DNA of 63,180 nt from Acanthamoeba sp. SK_2022b (taxonomy: Eukaryota; Discosea; Longamoebia; Acanthamoebidae): contig JANDJZ010000270.1 of the NCBI GenBank assembly GCA_027943245.1, positions 1 through 63,180 of the forward strand, in the 5' to 3' direction. A program made the position numbers and the translations under genes. Below the pieces are notes generated by a model. The model ran no database searches. It was not told where the DNA came from and saw only the letters and a list, made by a program, of their open reading frames with translations. Shown one piece after another: positions 23,955 to 34,600 of the stretch; within the stretch, counting starts at the first letter, position 1, and every line of letters begins with the position of its first letter.

Positions 23955-24440
23955 GTCAGATAGACTGGTATGAAGCAAGTAAAAATGGCACCAATGATCA
24001 CCCACAACACATGCCCAAACATTACAACATAGAGGGTGTAATTGTGGGAAATAAGGTGTGTGAGCATTGTGTACATGTTTGTGATGGTATAGCAGAGAAA
24101 TGCCAAGAAGACCTCCAACATCACATGCTCATACGTGACCAGAGAGCAAGCATTTTTACGGTAAAGGTGGTGCATGAGCACTGCGTACACATACACTATG
24201 GTATAGCAGAGAGAAATGCCAAGAAGACCATCAACATCATGCCCACACTTGACCAGATGGCAGGCATTTTTGTGGTGACAGAGGAGCATGAGCATTGCAT
24301 ACACATATGCAATGGTATGGCAAGCATAAACCCCAAGAAGGCCATCAGCACCACATGCTCATACATTACCAGATGGCAGGTTGTGATGTGTGGTGAAGAG
24401 GAGCTGCATGAACACTGCACATATGGACACTATGGTTGCA
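23955..24440 (-). repeat. Right arm of large inverted duplication
   Basis: The reverse complement of this stretch runs colinear with the left arm, unit by unit. For example, 23960-24070 matches 23250-23350 through CCCACAATTACACCCTC and GGGCATGTGTTGTGGG. The arms flank a spacer of about 600 bases (23356-23954). The minus strand holds an open frame of 164 codons (24304-23810) made of roughly 39-residue hydrophobic repeats. It is a by-product of the near-117-bp period and no function is claimed. Confidence 0.8.
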
Positions 24441-25297
24441 AGCAAGCGTGTGTGTGGTGAAGGAGGTGCACTGGCAAAACCTTGATGCCATGCCATCAAT
24501 GAAGCAGCTCACACCTGCACATGCATGACAGTGCAGCATTAAGAGGTGAAGGAGATGAAGAAAGTGCAGAGCCACTGTGTGCAGTGTGCAAGCAGCAGCA
24601 TTTGAGTAGACAGCTGTCATGTTTCTTGATGGTGCCACTGACAGTCAATGTTGTATGTTTGTGATTTGCACCATTCACCACCATGATGGAGCTGCTGCAG
24701 AATTCATGAAATCTTAATGCTCATCACTGAGTAAGGGATGGGGGCTGGATGACTGACCTTGTTGACTGCTTCTAACTACTACATCTTTACTGAAACCACC
24801 ATTACTGCTGTGACCTCCAAATCAAATGAGAGGTCGAATGGCTGCACTTGTGGATGTTGTGTCAAGGCCAGGCACATCACACCTTCTCAACAAATCCTTT
24901 CAGTGCATGCATGGACCATGCTGGTGTTGCTCCTTTACCATGAAACGCTGCACTATCATGCATGTGCCAGTGGTGTGCATGCATGTGCTTCATTGTTTGC
25001 ATACAGGCCACAGAGGCAGCCCAGCAGCAGGTGGTGCTCAGGTGGTGATACGATACAGCCAAGTCTTAAATGACCAAGAACAAGTTTTGGCTTCCTTCTG
25101 CCCTCCAACTCATTCTGCCCTGGGCCTGTCAGGTGGAACACAAAAGGGAAACTGACTGATGAGGAGAAGCAGATTGAGCAGGTGAAGCAGAGCTCTGATG
25201 CAAGGCCCAATACTAAACATCAAACACTTGGGTAAATGGGAAAAGTAAACACAGAAGGTGAAGTACACCTTCAACAAGTGTAGGCTCAATAACTGAA

Positions 25298-25320
25298 GAT
25301 GATGATGATGATGATGATGA
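25298..25320. repeat. (GAT)n microsatellite
   Basis: Short trinucleotide run in the gene-poor interval. Confidence 0.9.
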
Positions 25321-25510
25321 CAATTAAGCCAGGATTCCTGGCTCAGTTGGCTTTCTGTAGCTTTGTCTTTAGGTAGTTAACCCTAAGGGCTATCATCAGA
25401 GTTCTTGTAAAGTGTTGTCTGAATTTCACTGCCTCTTACTGTCCAAACAGTAATTGTAATGTATGGATTTAAATCCACTTAGAGAAGTGGTAAATAAATA
25501 TTTATTTTAC

Positions 25511-27072
25511 TTAGCCTCTGGGCGGGGGAGGAAGGTCGCTCGTAAGATGAGAACTCCAGATGAGGCTATCCAGCCCATAAATAATGAAGCGCTCATTTTG
25601 AAAGAGCTCCCCAAACCGCTGGCGCAGGTCTGCACGTGAAAGGCTGGACAGAGACGAAGCACCAAAGAGAAAGGCAAAGACCCGCCCGAAGAGCTTGTTC
25701 AGGTGGGCCAAACACAGGTCGTAGTTCCGAGGCCAAGCAGGAAAGCCCAGAGCGTGATGGCCATACTCTCGCTGCACCATTAGCGTTAGTTTTAGTATTA
25801 GCATCAAGATTTGGTGGATGGTGGGTGCACATGCCTGCCTTGGAACCGGCAAGTCCTCGATACGGGGGGCAGAATGCACTGTCACGGCAGATAGTGGTTG
25901 TGAGAAGATAAAACCCATAAAACGCGTAATAGAGGTGTTAGTAGGTAAAGTGAGGCGCGCACTGCTGATGTGCAAGGTGTGCACAATATGTGGATCACGA
26001 GCAGCGCCTCCCTGCCGGCCTCGGTAGGCAACATGGAGAGGCAGGCCCGTTGTTAGGCTGTAGATCGTCATATTAGCGTCGTACTTGTCATCCAATATTC
26101 CCTCAAAATCCACGCTGTTATGTTGCATCACCCATTTGCGCGCGCACACATACACCACAAAAGCACAATCCTGTTGTTAGCACTGTGAACAGTCACCCTT
26201 GAAAGGAGGTGATAACAAACCTCTTACTGCAGTGGGTGTTGTAGAGGTAGACGCCTGGCATCAGGTGCTGGAATAACCTGGCTGCCATGCCATCGAGTGG
26301 CTGTGCACGGAACGTTTCGCGCAATGTTTCCTGTCTTTGTACCCGACGTGTGGCCGCCTTGAGTGCTGCCGTGAGGGATTCAAACAAGGCCAAGTTGTCT
26401 TCATCGAGGTTCACCACTTGTTGAGTGAAAGTTCGCAGCTGGGCAGCAATGCCCCTCTGGCACTTCACACGATCACCTGATGATCACAAACGTTGGAGAA
26501 CGAAAGAAAGTTAAGCAATAAATACGAGGGAAGGCCTAAGATTAAGCTGTACTAGCGTAGTGTAGACGCAGACGCTCCAGTGCAATCGACTTCCAGTCGA
26601 CCCTATCCCTCCTTGCGACATCTTCCACCTCCTCGCCATGCTCTCCTTCCAGTGTCACAGTGTCCTGGGCCGCGACGTCCATGTCGGCGGGGAGGGGCAC
26701 CGGAAGCTTCAGCAGAGGCCATGAATTGAAGTAGGCCCGTCGCCAGACCGGGCCCTGCCATAATGATGAAGACGGAGGGGACGAGTTGTTGTAGAGTGGA
26801 GGCTGAGGAGCCTGCTTGGCGGTGGGCGTGGTAAGGAGAGCGCGCCAGGCGTGGCACACAGCTGAGGCGCACACGAGCTGGTCGACACAAAGCCATCCGA
26901 GCACGTCGAGCATAATCTCAGCAGGGAGCACCTCGTGCACCACCACGGGTGGTTCCTTTTTTGTGCGTGGTTGGGTCTTTTTCATCTTTGGGGCAACCTC
27001 GAGTTGTTCTGGGTGTGAAGGGGTAGCCACTTCACTACTATCAGGGGTAGAACGTTTTTTTCCGGTTATCAT
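25511..27072 (-). CDS. F-box protein with lineage-specific C-terminal domain
   Basis: A likely substrate receptor of an SCF-type ubiquitin ligase. Exon 1 (27072-26553) starts with a Lys/Pro-rich segment and an F-box at about residues 45-80 (VLPAEIMLDVLGWLCVDQLV, then SAVCHAWRALL). It leaves in phase 1 through a GTACAG donor to exon 2 at 26476 (DRVKCQRGIAAQLRTF, NLALFESLTAAL). Exon 3, to the stop near 25511, carries CARKWVMQHNSVDFEGILDDKYDAN, then FAFLFGASSLSSLSRADLRQRF and IIYGLDSLIWSS. Without the splice exon 1 would end at TAA 26542, so a shorter 176-residue form is possible. The exon 2-3 donor is unclear (a weak GTTATC fits the phase). The C-terminal block recurs at 59.7-60.3 kb. Substrate unknown. 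Confidence 0.7.
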
Positions 27073-28011
27073 CTTCCTGTGTGGAAGGAGTGCAGGAGCT
27101 CGCCTGCTTTATTTCCTTTGCCAAATCTTTAGAGGAACGTTTTCGTAACCTCAAGTGGGCATTGGCGGGGAGTTGATTTGGCCTCTTTTAGGGGAGTTAT
27201 CCTTCAGCTGAACATGCACCAGACAGCTGGTGTAGATCTGTCAAAACTACAGCTGTGTGGTCATCTCTTTTTTTGAATGCAAACGATTTATGGCTCATGT
27301 ACCTCACCACTGTTCATGGAGGCTGAAGTGATGCACATTTTACCATAGGCTTTCTATCACTCATATGCAGTGCTAATCCCATGTACTCCCTGGGTTGCCA
27401 CAATGATGTGGCTCACTTTAGTGATGATAATGATATTGATTGGGCCTGTTTTACACCAGATATTATTAATAGCTCTTTGCCAATGTACACTTTTTATACA
27501 CATACTTGACCCAAAAAGATGTACAAGGCTGCATAAAAAAGCTTCAAATTATGTACACTGAGGGCCAAATTAGCAGCAAGGACATAGATCTTGATGCCAT
27601 TGGGGTGCAGCTTCCCAGTATGAAAGTCTTCACCCCCACTTTCTCCCCTTCCATGGGCAGCAGATTGTCAAAGTGAAGTGCCCTTTTGATTCAGTGCCTG
27701 TGATCCTCACAGGCGAGGACACTAACCCACTTGAAGCGTTGGCTTGACAGAGTTAGTGGGGCCACCAATCAATGAGCTCTGCCTGCTGTCAGTGCATGTC
27801 ATTTTGAATATTGGCGGCCTGGGCTTGGTAACAGAAGAAAACTCGCCCAAAGGACAAACAGCAGCAAGGAAAACACAAAAAAACTCGGCGAGAGGCGTAA
27901 AGAGTAGTGACCTGGTCCACCGCGGTTATCTCCCTGACGACCCTCCAACCCCTCCAACTCCTTCAACCCCCTTCCCAAATACACAAGCCCCAGGGACTGC
28001 CCACTTTAGGG
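27073..28011. other. Gene-poor spacer with eroded-looking frames
   Basis: About 940 A/T-richer bases between the F-box start (-) and the RING-ubiquitin start (+). It must contain both promoters. Fragments near 27383-27510 and 27590-27680 read as short protein-like stretches (for example HFSDDNDIDWACFTPDI) and look like decayed coding sequence. No gene can be supported. Confidence 0.4.
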
Positions 28012-28749
28012 ATGACCGAACACGGCACCGCTGCCGTTGAGGAAGATGCCATCGCGCAAGCCGACCGCGCGCTGGCCGTCGCCTTTGTGAGAAAGGGCGA
28101 CCGCCGCGCCATCGCCTTTGTGCGTTCGTTCGACGCATGGCGTACCGAGTTTCGCCTGAGCCTCTACCGCGCGACTGGACCCGACAGGGACGTTGCCATT
28201 CATCTAGACCATGACCAAGACGAGCACGAGCGATGGGAAAGCACGCCCCTGCCCGAGTGCTGCATGTGCCTGGACCATTCGGCCAACTGCTTCCTCGGGT
28301 GCGCCTGCACGGTGCCCTCGGTGTGCAGGGAGTGCGCCATACCCCTCCGGAGGTGCCCCCAGTGCCGAGAGCTGGTGCGCGGCAGGGACGCCTGCGAGCG
28401 CCTCTTGGACGCGCGCGAGGCCCCCCACGACCTCACCGATTGCGAGTGGGTCTCGAGCATGAAGGGCCGATTCCCGTGGATACACGATATCGTCATCCCC
28501 TATGGCGACCCCGGAAGTATGCTAGTGTTTGTCCGCGAGTTGAGCGGCGGCACCTTTACGATACGTGTGACGCCCCAATGGCCGCTAGCCTTGGTCAGGA
28601 ACGCTATCTATTACAAGACGGCGACGCCGCCGTGCATGCAGCGCCTCGTCGCGATGGGCCGTCAATTGGACGGTGACCACACGCTGGGCGAATACGGGGT
28701 GCGCAATGAAATCGTCATCCGACTCTTGCTCAGACTGCGAGGCGACTGA
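28012..28749 (+). CDS. RING-finger protein with C-terminal ubiquitin-like domain ending in Gly-Asp
   Basis: A 245-residue, intronless frame starting at ATG 28012. Residues about 78-125 form a Cys-rich RING-type finger: PECCMCLDHSANC, then CACTVPSVCRECA, then CPQCRELV, ending in the usual CPxCR. The last 76 residues, from the Met at 28519, align with ubiquitin without a gap. They keep Leu8, Gly10, the Pro37-Pro38 pair, Arg42-Leu43, Gly47, Gln49-Leu50, Thr55-Leu56, Tyr59, and LRLRG at 71-75. Of ubiquitin's seven lysines only the Lys33 position stays Lys; 6, 27 and 48 are Arg, 11 is Gly, 29 is Ala and 63 is Asn. His68 is Arg and the final Gly76 is Asp, so ordinary conjugation is not expected. 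Probably an E3 ligase with a built-in ubiquitin-like module. The partner is unknown. Confidence 0.85.
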   Translation: MTEHGTAAVEEDAIAQADRALAVAFVRKGDRRAIAFVRSFDAWRTEFRLSLYRATGPDRDVAIHLDHDQDEHERWESTPLPECCMCLDHSANCFLGCACTVPSVCRECAIPLRRCPQCRELVRGRDACERLLDAREAPHDLTDCEWVSSMKGRFPWIHDIVIPYGDPGSMLVFVRELSGGTFTIRVTPQWPLALVRNAIYYKTATPPCMQRLVAMGRQLDGDHTLGEYGVRNEIVIRLLLRLRGD

Positions 28750-28860
28750 TCCCCCATGTACACACACACGCCTTTTAAATATAACCACTCATGCCAATCA
28801 CCATGTTCTGCTCCCTCTTACAATGTTTGGGCCTACCTCTTTTTTCGCCACAGCACAGCT

Positions 28861-30239
28861 CTACATGTAGGGGAAGAGGGAGCCGAAGAGCATGTGCTGC
28901 AAGACGGGCAGCTTGCTGAGCACGTCCTGGTTGTACTTCATGAACATGCCCTTGTTTATCTTCTCCCACGACGCAGCGCCACTGATGTTGTACAGGTCGG
29001 GCGAGTGCTCGAAGAACGGTCCCTTCTTCACCTGCGCACATTAACAAGCGGGCAAACTTAGTACAACTCACATGAAACCCTCGTCTAGTAAGCCAAGGAG
29101 GCAGTACTGTATGGATGTAGTGGATGCAGCCCATGTACAGGTACTCATCAGCGTAGCGCGCCACAAGCTCTTTGTCCATGATCGCGCCCGGCTGGATATC
29201 CGGGTGGTCTATACAGGACAAGAGGTGAGTAGTTGAACCCCCCCCCCCTACAATATGGTCATCTTTTTTGAAGTAGGGAGAGCAGAAGAAGAGGTGGCGA
29301 GTCCGAGGCGAGTCCGAGGCGAGTCGGTACCGATAAGCTGAGCCGCGCCCCAGATGAACGGCACGAACTGGTGGTCGTCGAGGCACCAGACGCCTCGCGA
29401 GCCGGCTGGCTCCTGCCCGTAGGTCTGCTGTATCTTTCGCACTGCCCACACCCGTCCAACGTCAGAGGCGTAGTAGAGAGAGTAGTGGTGTCGAGTAGCG
29501 TGGTGTACCAAGGGTCAAGTAGCGAGCAAAGACTCGGGTGACGAGGGCGGCGAGGTGCTCCTGCTGGACGAGGCCGAGGGCGTGGAGGCAGTACATCCAG
29601 ATGATGAAGTGGAGCTCGTGGCCCGTCCCGTAGTCGATGCGCACCGGGTTCCCGAAGCTGTCGAGCAGGTAGGCCACCAGCTCCTGAGTAGCGCCAGCCT
29701 TGTCCTCAGGCAGCACCAGCTTGTGCAGCTCCGCCGCCGCCTGTGGGTCCCCACGAGGAGCATCGTTGCGGTCAGACCGCAGCAAGGTCAATGAAGATGC
29801 CCCGAGGGGAGAGGAGGAGTGGCGTACTGCAGTGAGCTTGGCGTGCCAGGTGCGGAAGGCCTTGTTACCGAAGCGCATCTCTCCCGTCTCGGGCGGTGTG
29901 TCGTCTACCAGCTTGTCCACCTGCTCCAGCAGTGCCAGCGCTCCCTCCACTGCCTGCCATGGATTTACGTGCGGATTAAGACGGGGATGCTGACATTGAA
30001 TTCTCAACAGCCGTAAATGGGAGACATACGGGGCAGAGGGTGGCGGGTGCCGAATTGGGTTGACGCAAGGTGGCCTGATTGAGGGCGCGCAGCCACGTTT
30101 GGAGGAGCTTGTACGAAGCGCTCGATTGAAATCGCTGTACATCGCCCTGCGTTGTGATGCGCTTGCGCGGCGTAGCGCCCTGTGCACCACCCGCCCCAGA
30201 AGCAGGGGCGGTGATCTCCGTCGTGCCTTCTCCCTCCAT
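28861..30239 (-). CDS. PTPA: Serine/threonine-protein phosphatase 2A activator (PTPA)
   Basis: A peptidyl-prolyl isomerase-like activator and chaperone of the PP2A catalytic subunit. It starts at ATG 30239 with a low-complexity Ala/Gly/Thr leader. Exons then give [86 protein letters not shown] and [21 protein letters not shown], and finish with [20 protein letters not shown] and [12 protein letters not shown] before TAG 28861-28863. DYGTGHE and GVWxLDDxxFxPFxWG are family signatures. Seven or so short introns separate the exons. The helicase stop codon is only 69 bases upstream of its start, so the promoter is short or overlaps that gene's 3' end. Confidence 0.95.
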
Positions 30240-30307
30240 CTTTTGATTTATAATTATTGGTGCCGAAGCAAGAAGGTTGTTTTTGCTATCGAAGCCGCCA
30301 TGGCGGC

Positions 30308-31526
30308 TCACAGGAGGTCGGTCTTTACTGTGGTCACGTGCACTTTGGTCGGTGGCGGAGGCCGAACCATCGTGATGATCAGCACGGTCTTGCCCTCGAC
30401 GAACGTGGTCTTGGTGTTATCGAACGCCTGCGGCACCACCACGATCAACTTGGCCCGTTCCCCGCTCTTGGCCTTTGCTCCTCGTTTTCCTGTTGCAGCG
30501 CCCACACCATCGAGTCAACACACACAGAGAGAGAGAGAGAGAGCTCGGATAAGATGAGAGATGACCCTTGGGTGCAGATGGCATGGCGTGGAGCAAGGGC
30601 AGCATGAAGACGGCGTTCCGGGCTTCGACGTTGTCCCTCAGGCTCACGTAGATGAGCCGTCCGTTGTGCTGCACCTGTACGGACAGGCCAAAGATCGAGA
30701 TCTGCACGACGAGCTTGTCGTCCTTCTCGTTGGCCATCACCGCGGGATAGCACGGCGCCGTGCGCTTGACCAGGAGCACCGGCTGTCCTTCGAAGGCGAA
30801 GAGAGGCGCGAAATCGGCGTCGACGTCCTCCTCGTGACTCGCCGCAAGTTCGGTTGGCAGGGGGAGCGGCTGAGGCGCCATCATCCGGCCAACCAGCGCT
30901 TCTTGCTCTCGCTTCTCCTCGTCCGAGAGTGTTGGCGACACATGGCGAGCGGCCTCCGAGATGACAGGCTGCGCGGGTGGCGGAGCAAGCGGGTAGGGCG
31001 GCGGCGGGAGATGAGGCAAGTGCGGCTGGACGAAGAGATGGGGATACGGATGCGGCGGGTAGTAGGGAGGCGGCAACTGTTGATAGAACTGCTGCTGGGG
31101 AGGTTGCTGACCCCAGAAGGGCGGAGTCTGCTGAGGTTGGTCGTTCCAGGGAAGCATGACATCCACATGAGAGGCTGGCTGATGAGGGATGGCCTGGCCT
31201 TGAGCGGGAGACGGAGCTGGCGGATGGTCGGGCTGAGGAAGGTTATCCCTCGGAAAGATTGGGTGCTCAGCCAGAAGCTGTGTCATGGTTGGTCGTTGCT
31301 GAGGAGGCTGCGTTGCCAAGTTTTGTACTGGCGGTGGGGATGAACCAGGGGCCTGTGCAGCTGCAGGTACCACACTCGCTGTTGTTTGTGCTGAAGTATC
31401 ATGCTGTGGATATGCGGCAGGCTGTGGCTTCAGCTGCTGCGGCTGTTGTTGCTGCTTAGGTTGTGGTTGGTATGGTTGCGGTTGCGGCTGTGGTTGCTGT
31501 GGTTGTTGCTGTGGCTGTGGCTGTGA

Positions 31527-31602
<76 letters not shown>

Positions 31603-34600
31603 AACTCCTTATCGAGTTGCTCCTTCTTCTCCCTTCCGCCAAAATAGTCCGTCCGCAGTTCAGGGCCCACGTAGCTGTTGTTGCTTTGGCAGTACTGGAT
31701 CAAGTCACGCCAGTGGGAGTCCTGCAGTGGCAGTCTGAGCAAAACCGATGTGTGTACAATGTAGTTGGGCAGAGGAAAGCGACCTGGTAGAGCACATAGG
31801 GATCACCCACTACCACCAGTAGACACCTGGCTCGTGTGATGGCAGTGTTGAGCCGGCGCACGTCACTGAGGAAACCGACACCGTGCAGACTAACAAAACG
31901 GTCAATGAGTAACAACGGAAGTCCAAATATGTCATTTGTCATATCTGTACCGGTCGTGTTCCTTAAACACTCTCGAGGCGCGAACGGTTGAAATGATGAT
32001 AGCCTTTTTCTCCTTACCTTGCATCTCGTTCACACTGTCGACCCTCACGTTCCTGGCCGTGGTTGAGTGAGCAGCGGTGATGGTAAAGAGAGCAATCCCA
32101 AGGATGAGCTTACCCCATACGCTTTGACCTGAGCAGGCTCCTTATCTTCAGATTCTGCTTGTAGAATGGAGAGATGACGCCAATGTCAAACTCAGAGAGC
32201 TTCTTCTCCCGCAGAAGACTCGCCACCAGATCCCCAACAACGATTGCTTCATGTCGATTGAAGTAGGAGGCCGAGTCTCCTTCTTGCTCGTCTTCACCCT
32301 CGACTCCTGCCGACGTCCTCATTTCAGGTCGTAAGGAGATTCCCTAATCAAAGCAGAAAGGGTGGTGGTACCATAGAAGAGCATTGGGAAGTTGGGGTTA
32401 GGCAACTTCTTCCATCCACAGAGCTCATTGACTTCGCTTGCCGGGGCCAAGGCGGAGAGCTTTCCTCCATAGAAGTGTTTCGAAGGGTAGGCCAAGATCG
32501 CGGGATGCGAGCGGTAGTTCTTCACCAGTTCCAGAAGGCATAACCTGGTCCTGGACTGATACGCGGGCAAGTGCGCCATCCTCTCCTGCGCCACACATCA
32601 GTCAGAGCTCCAACTGGTTCCATTAGAAGGAAGGCCAATCACCATTATGCTCTTGTCCAGGCCATGGAGCTTGCTGGATGGGCTCACAAGGTGAGGCCCC
32701 AACTGGCGGTAGTCCCCAGCCATCACAATGACCGTGCGTTCGTCCGCCAGCGTGAGAGGAATAAGTGCCTCAGCCTATCGAGTGTTGTTGGGCGTTGAGT
32801 TGGCGATACTCCCAAACGCTGAGTCCGTGTGCAGGCAGCAGTACCTCCATCATTTGTGCGGCCTCATCAAGGATAATGTGACTGAAGTGTCCGTTTTTCA
32901 TGCCCACGCCGAACAAGTTGTTCGAGGTGTGCCTTAAGGAACAAGAGAAGAGAAGTTAGGGAAGCTGCTCAATCAAATCTGCAGCTGCTGATACGTACGC
33001 CGTCGTTACGATCACTCTGTACTTCATCAGCGCAGCCAAAGGTGGCAATAAAAACAGACCAGATTCCTCGTCGTAGCTGGTAAACGAGTGTACAGAAGCG
33101 TGCACACTTTCTATGGGCCTGTTCTCCCCAAGAATATTAGGGTGGTAAGCGCAGAGCAAGCATGGTCTGTGGCATTACCGGTGAAGGGCATAGAGTCGGT
33201 AGAGGGTAGTTGTGTCAAGCCCCGCAAAGTCTGCGAGCTGCTGTACGAACACATCTGCCGCACTATCGCGAGGAGAGAAGTGCTGTTGTCAAACACTATG
33301 GCCAAGAGGGAGTACAAACCCTTCTTACCTATTGGATGGGGCGCAGATGAGGATCTTGGAAGTCGCATGAAGACTGAGGATCTGCTTGAGGGCTTCCACC
33401 AAGGTCCTGTCAAGCAATAGTTCAAGTGAGTTGAAGAAGAGCGTATCCTACAGGGTGCATGCCAGGGCATACCTCGTTTTGCCGGTACCGAAGGCACCAA
33501 ACAAGAGAAGAGGCTTCGCTTTCTCTCCATACTGCATGTCGACGATAGCTCTCACCGCCCCAGCTTGCTCTTCGTTCCGCGACACGTCCTTGTCAAACCA
33601 CGAGATCTTATCGCTGGGCAGGGTTGCATCGTTTGAAGTTACTGTCACTGTCGCTGACGCCTTTTTCCCGCCCCTGCTCTTGGGAGCGGGCTGGTTCTTG
33701 GTCTGCTGCTGCATGACCTCCCGCAGATCCACAGACCCCTCGGGCCATACCAGCTTGATGTCGGCCTTGTCCACCGCCCGATGCTGTGAGCGGAGCATGT
33801 TTCGATTGAATGAGAAGCGCACGTTGAACTTTTGCTCTGGGTTGTTGGCCAAGCTGAGACAGGTGTTTATGAATGAGTCAGCAAGCACCATCAGCGTCAT
33901 TGCGTATAACCACCACGTACAAGCGGTGAAAGTCCAGACAGAGGGTCAGAAGCACGTGATCTCGATGAACGCGATGGACGAATCCCTTGGAAAAGAGAAG
34001 GAAAGGGTAGGTGTGAGTCGAATGGCATGAATCTCCCTAATACTAACCTCGTATTCGTAATCGGTCGTTCCTGGCAACCACACGTAGACGATATCGTTCA
34101 CCAACAACGACGGTCTGCCCTCGGCAAGGCCTGAGAAGGGCGAACAACAGGCTGAGCCCTTTTACGTAACATCTTTTCGAGCGTGATGGACCAACCTGGA
34201 ATCGGAAGCTTGCACACAGGATCGTCATCTTCCTGCACCGTGATGAGGCGACCCTTTTCTTCGTAGCAGGAGAGCGGCTCTAGGGTGGTCTCCATCAGAT
34301 CGAACTTGCGCATGTTAACCACACCCTGGGCTTCCTCAAGCCACAGCAGGTGGTGTAACCGAGTCCTGCAGTGGGAATTGAGAGATAAGTTGTCCGAGTC
34401 ACGCTCCTACATGAAGGGATGCCCACCTGTAGTTGTCCCGCGTAAGCCAGGGGTTGATACTGGTGGAATGGCCCAGAGCAGTCACATCGTCCTTGAACGT
34501 CGAGCGTGGTTAAGTTGTAGAGCCGTCCTTCGAGCAGACGACCACTCCCACGTACCTGCAGGTTTTGAGGTATCGGATACTCCTCGAGCTTCTCCACCCA

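Larger units (their letters stand above)
22310..25496. other. Gene-poor, A/T-richer interval
   Basis: About 3.2 kb with no recognisable spliced gene. It holds the inverted duplication at 22848-24440 and a (GAT)n run at 25298-25320. An ATG-initiated 117-codon open frame at 22326-22679 (+) matches nothing I recognise and is probably fortuitous. Composition differs from the GC-rich exons on both sides and resembles 27.1-28.0 kb and the last 0.5 kb of the window. Confidence 0.6.

Noticed and set aside
23810..24304. 164-codon minus-strand frame with ~39-residue repeats
   Set aside because: It coincides with the right arm of the inverted duplication. The repeat period near a multiple of three keeps frames open by chance.
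22848..24440. CRISPR-like array
   Set aside because: Units are adjacent and degenerate, arranged as inverted arms with no unique spacers, in a eukaryotic genome.
26542..27072. F-box protein as a separate 176-residue single-exon gene
   Set aside because: A GTACAG donor at 26552 joins in phase to the exon at 26476, giving a longer protein. I keep the short form only as an alternative.
30561..31343. 260-codon plus-strand frame opposite the helicase tail
   Set aside because: An antisense shadow of the low-complexity Pro/Gln-rich region, with no protein-like features.
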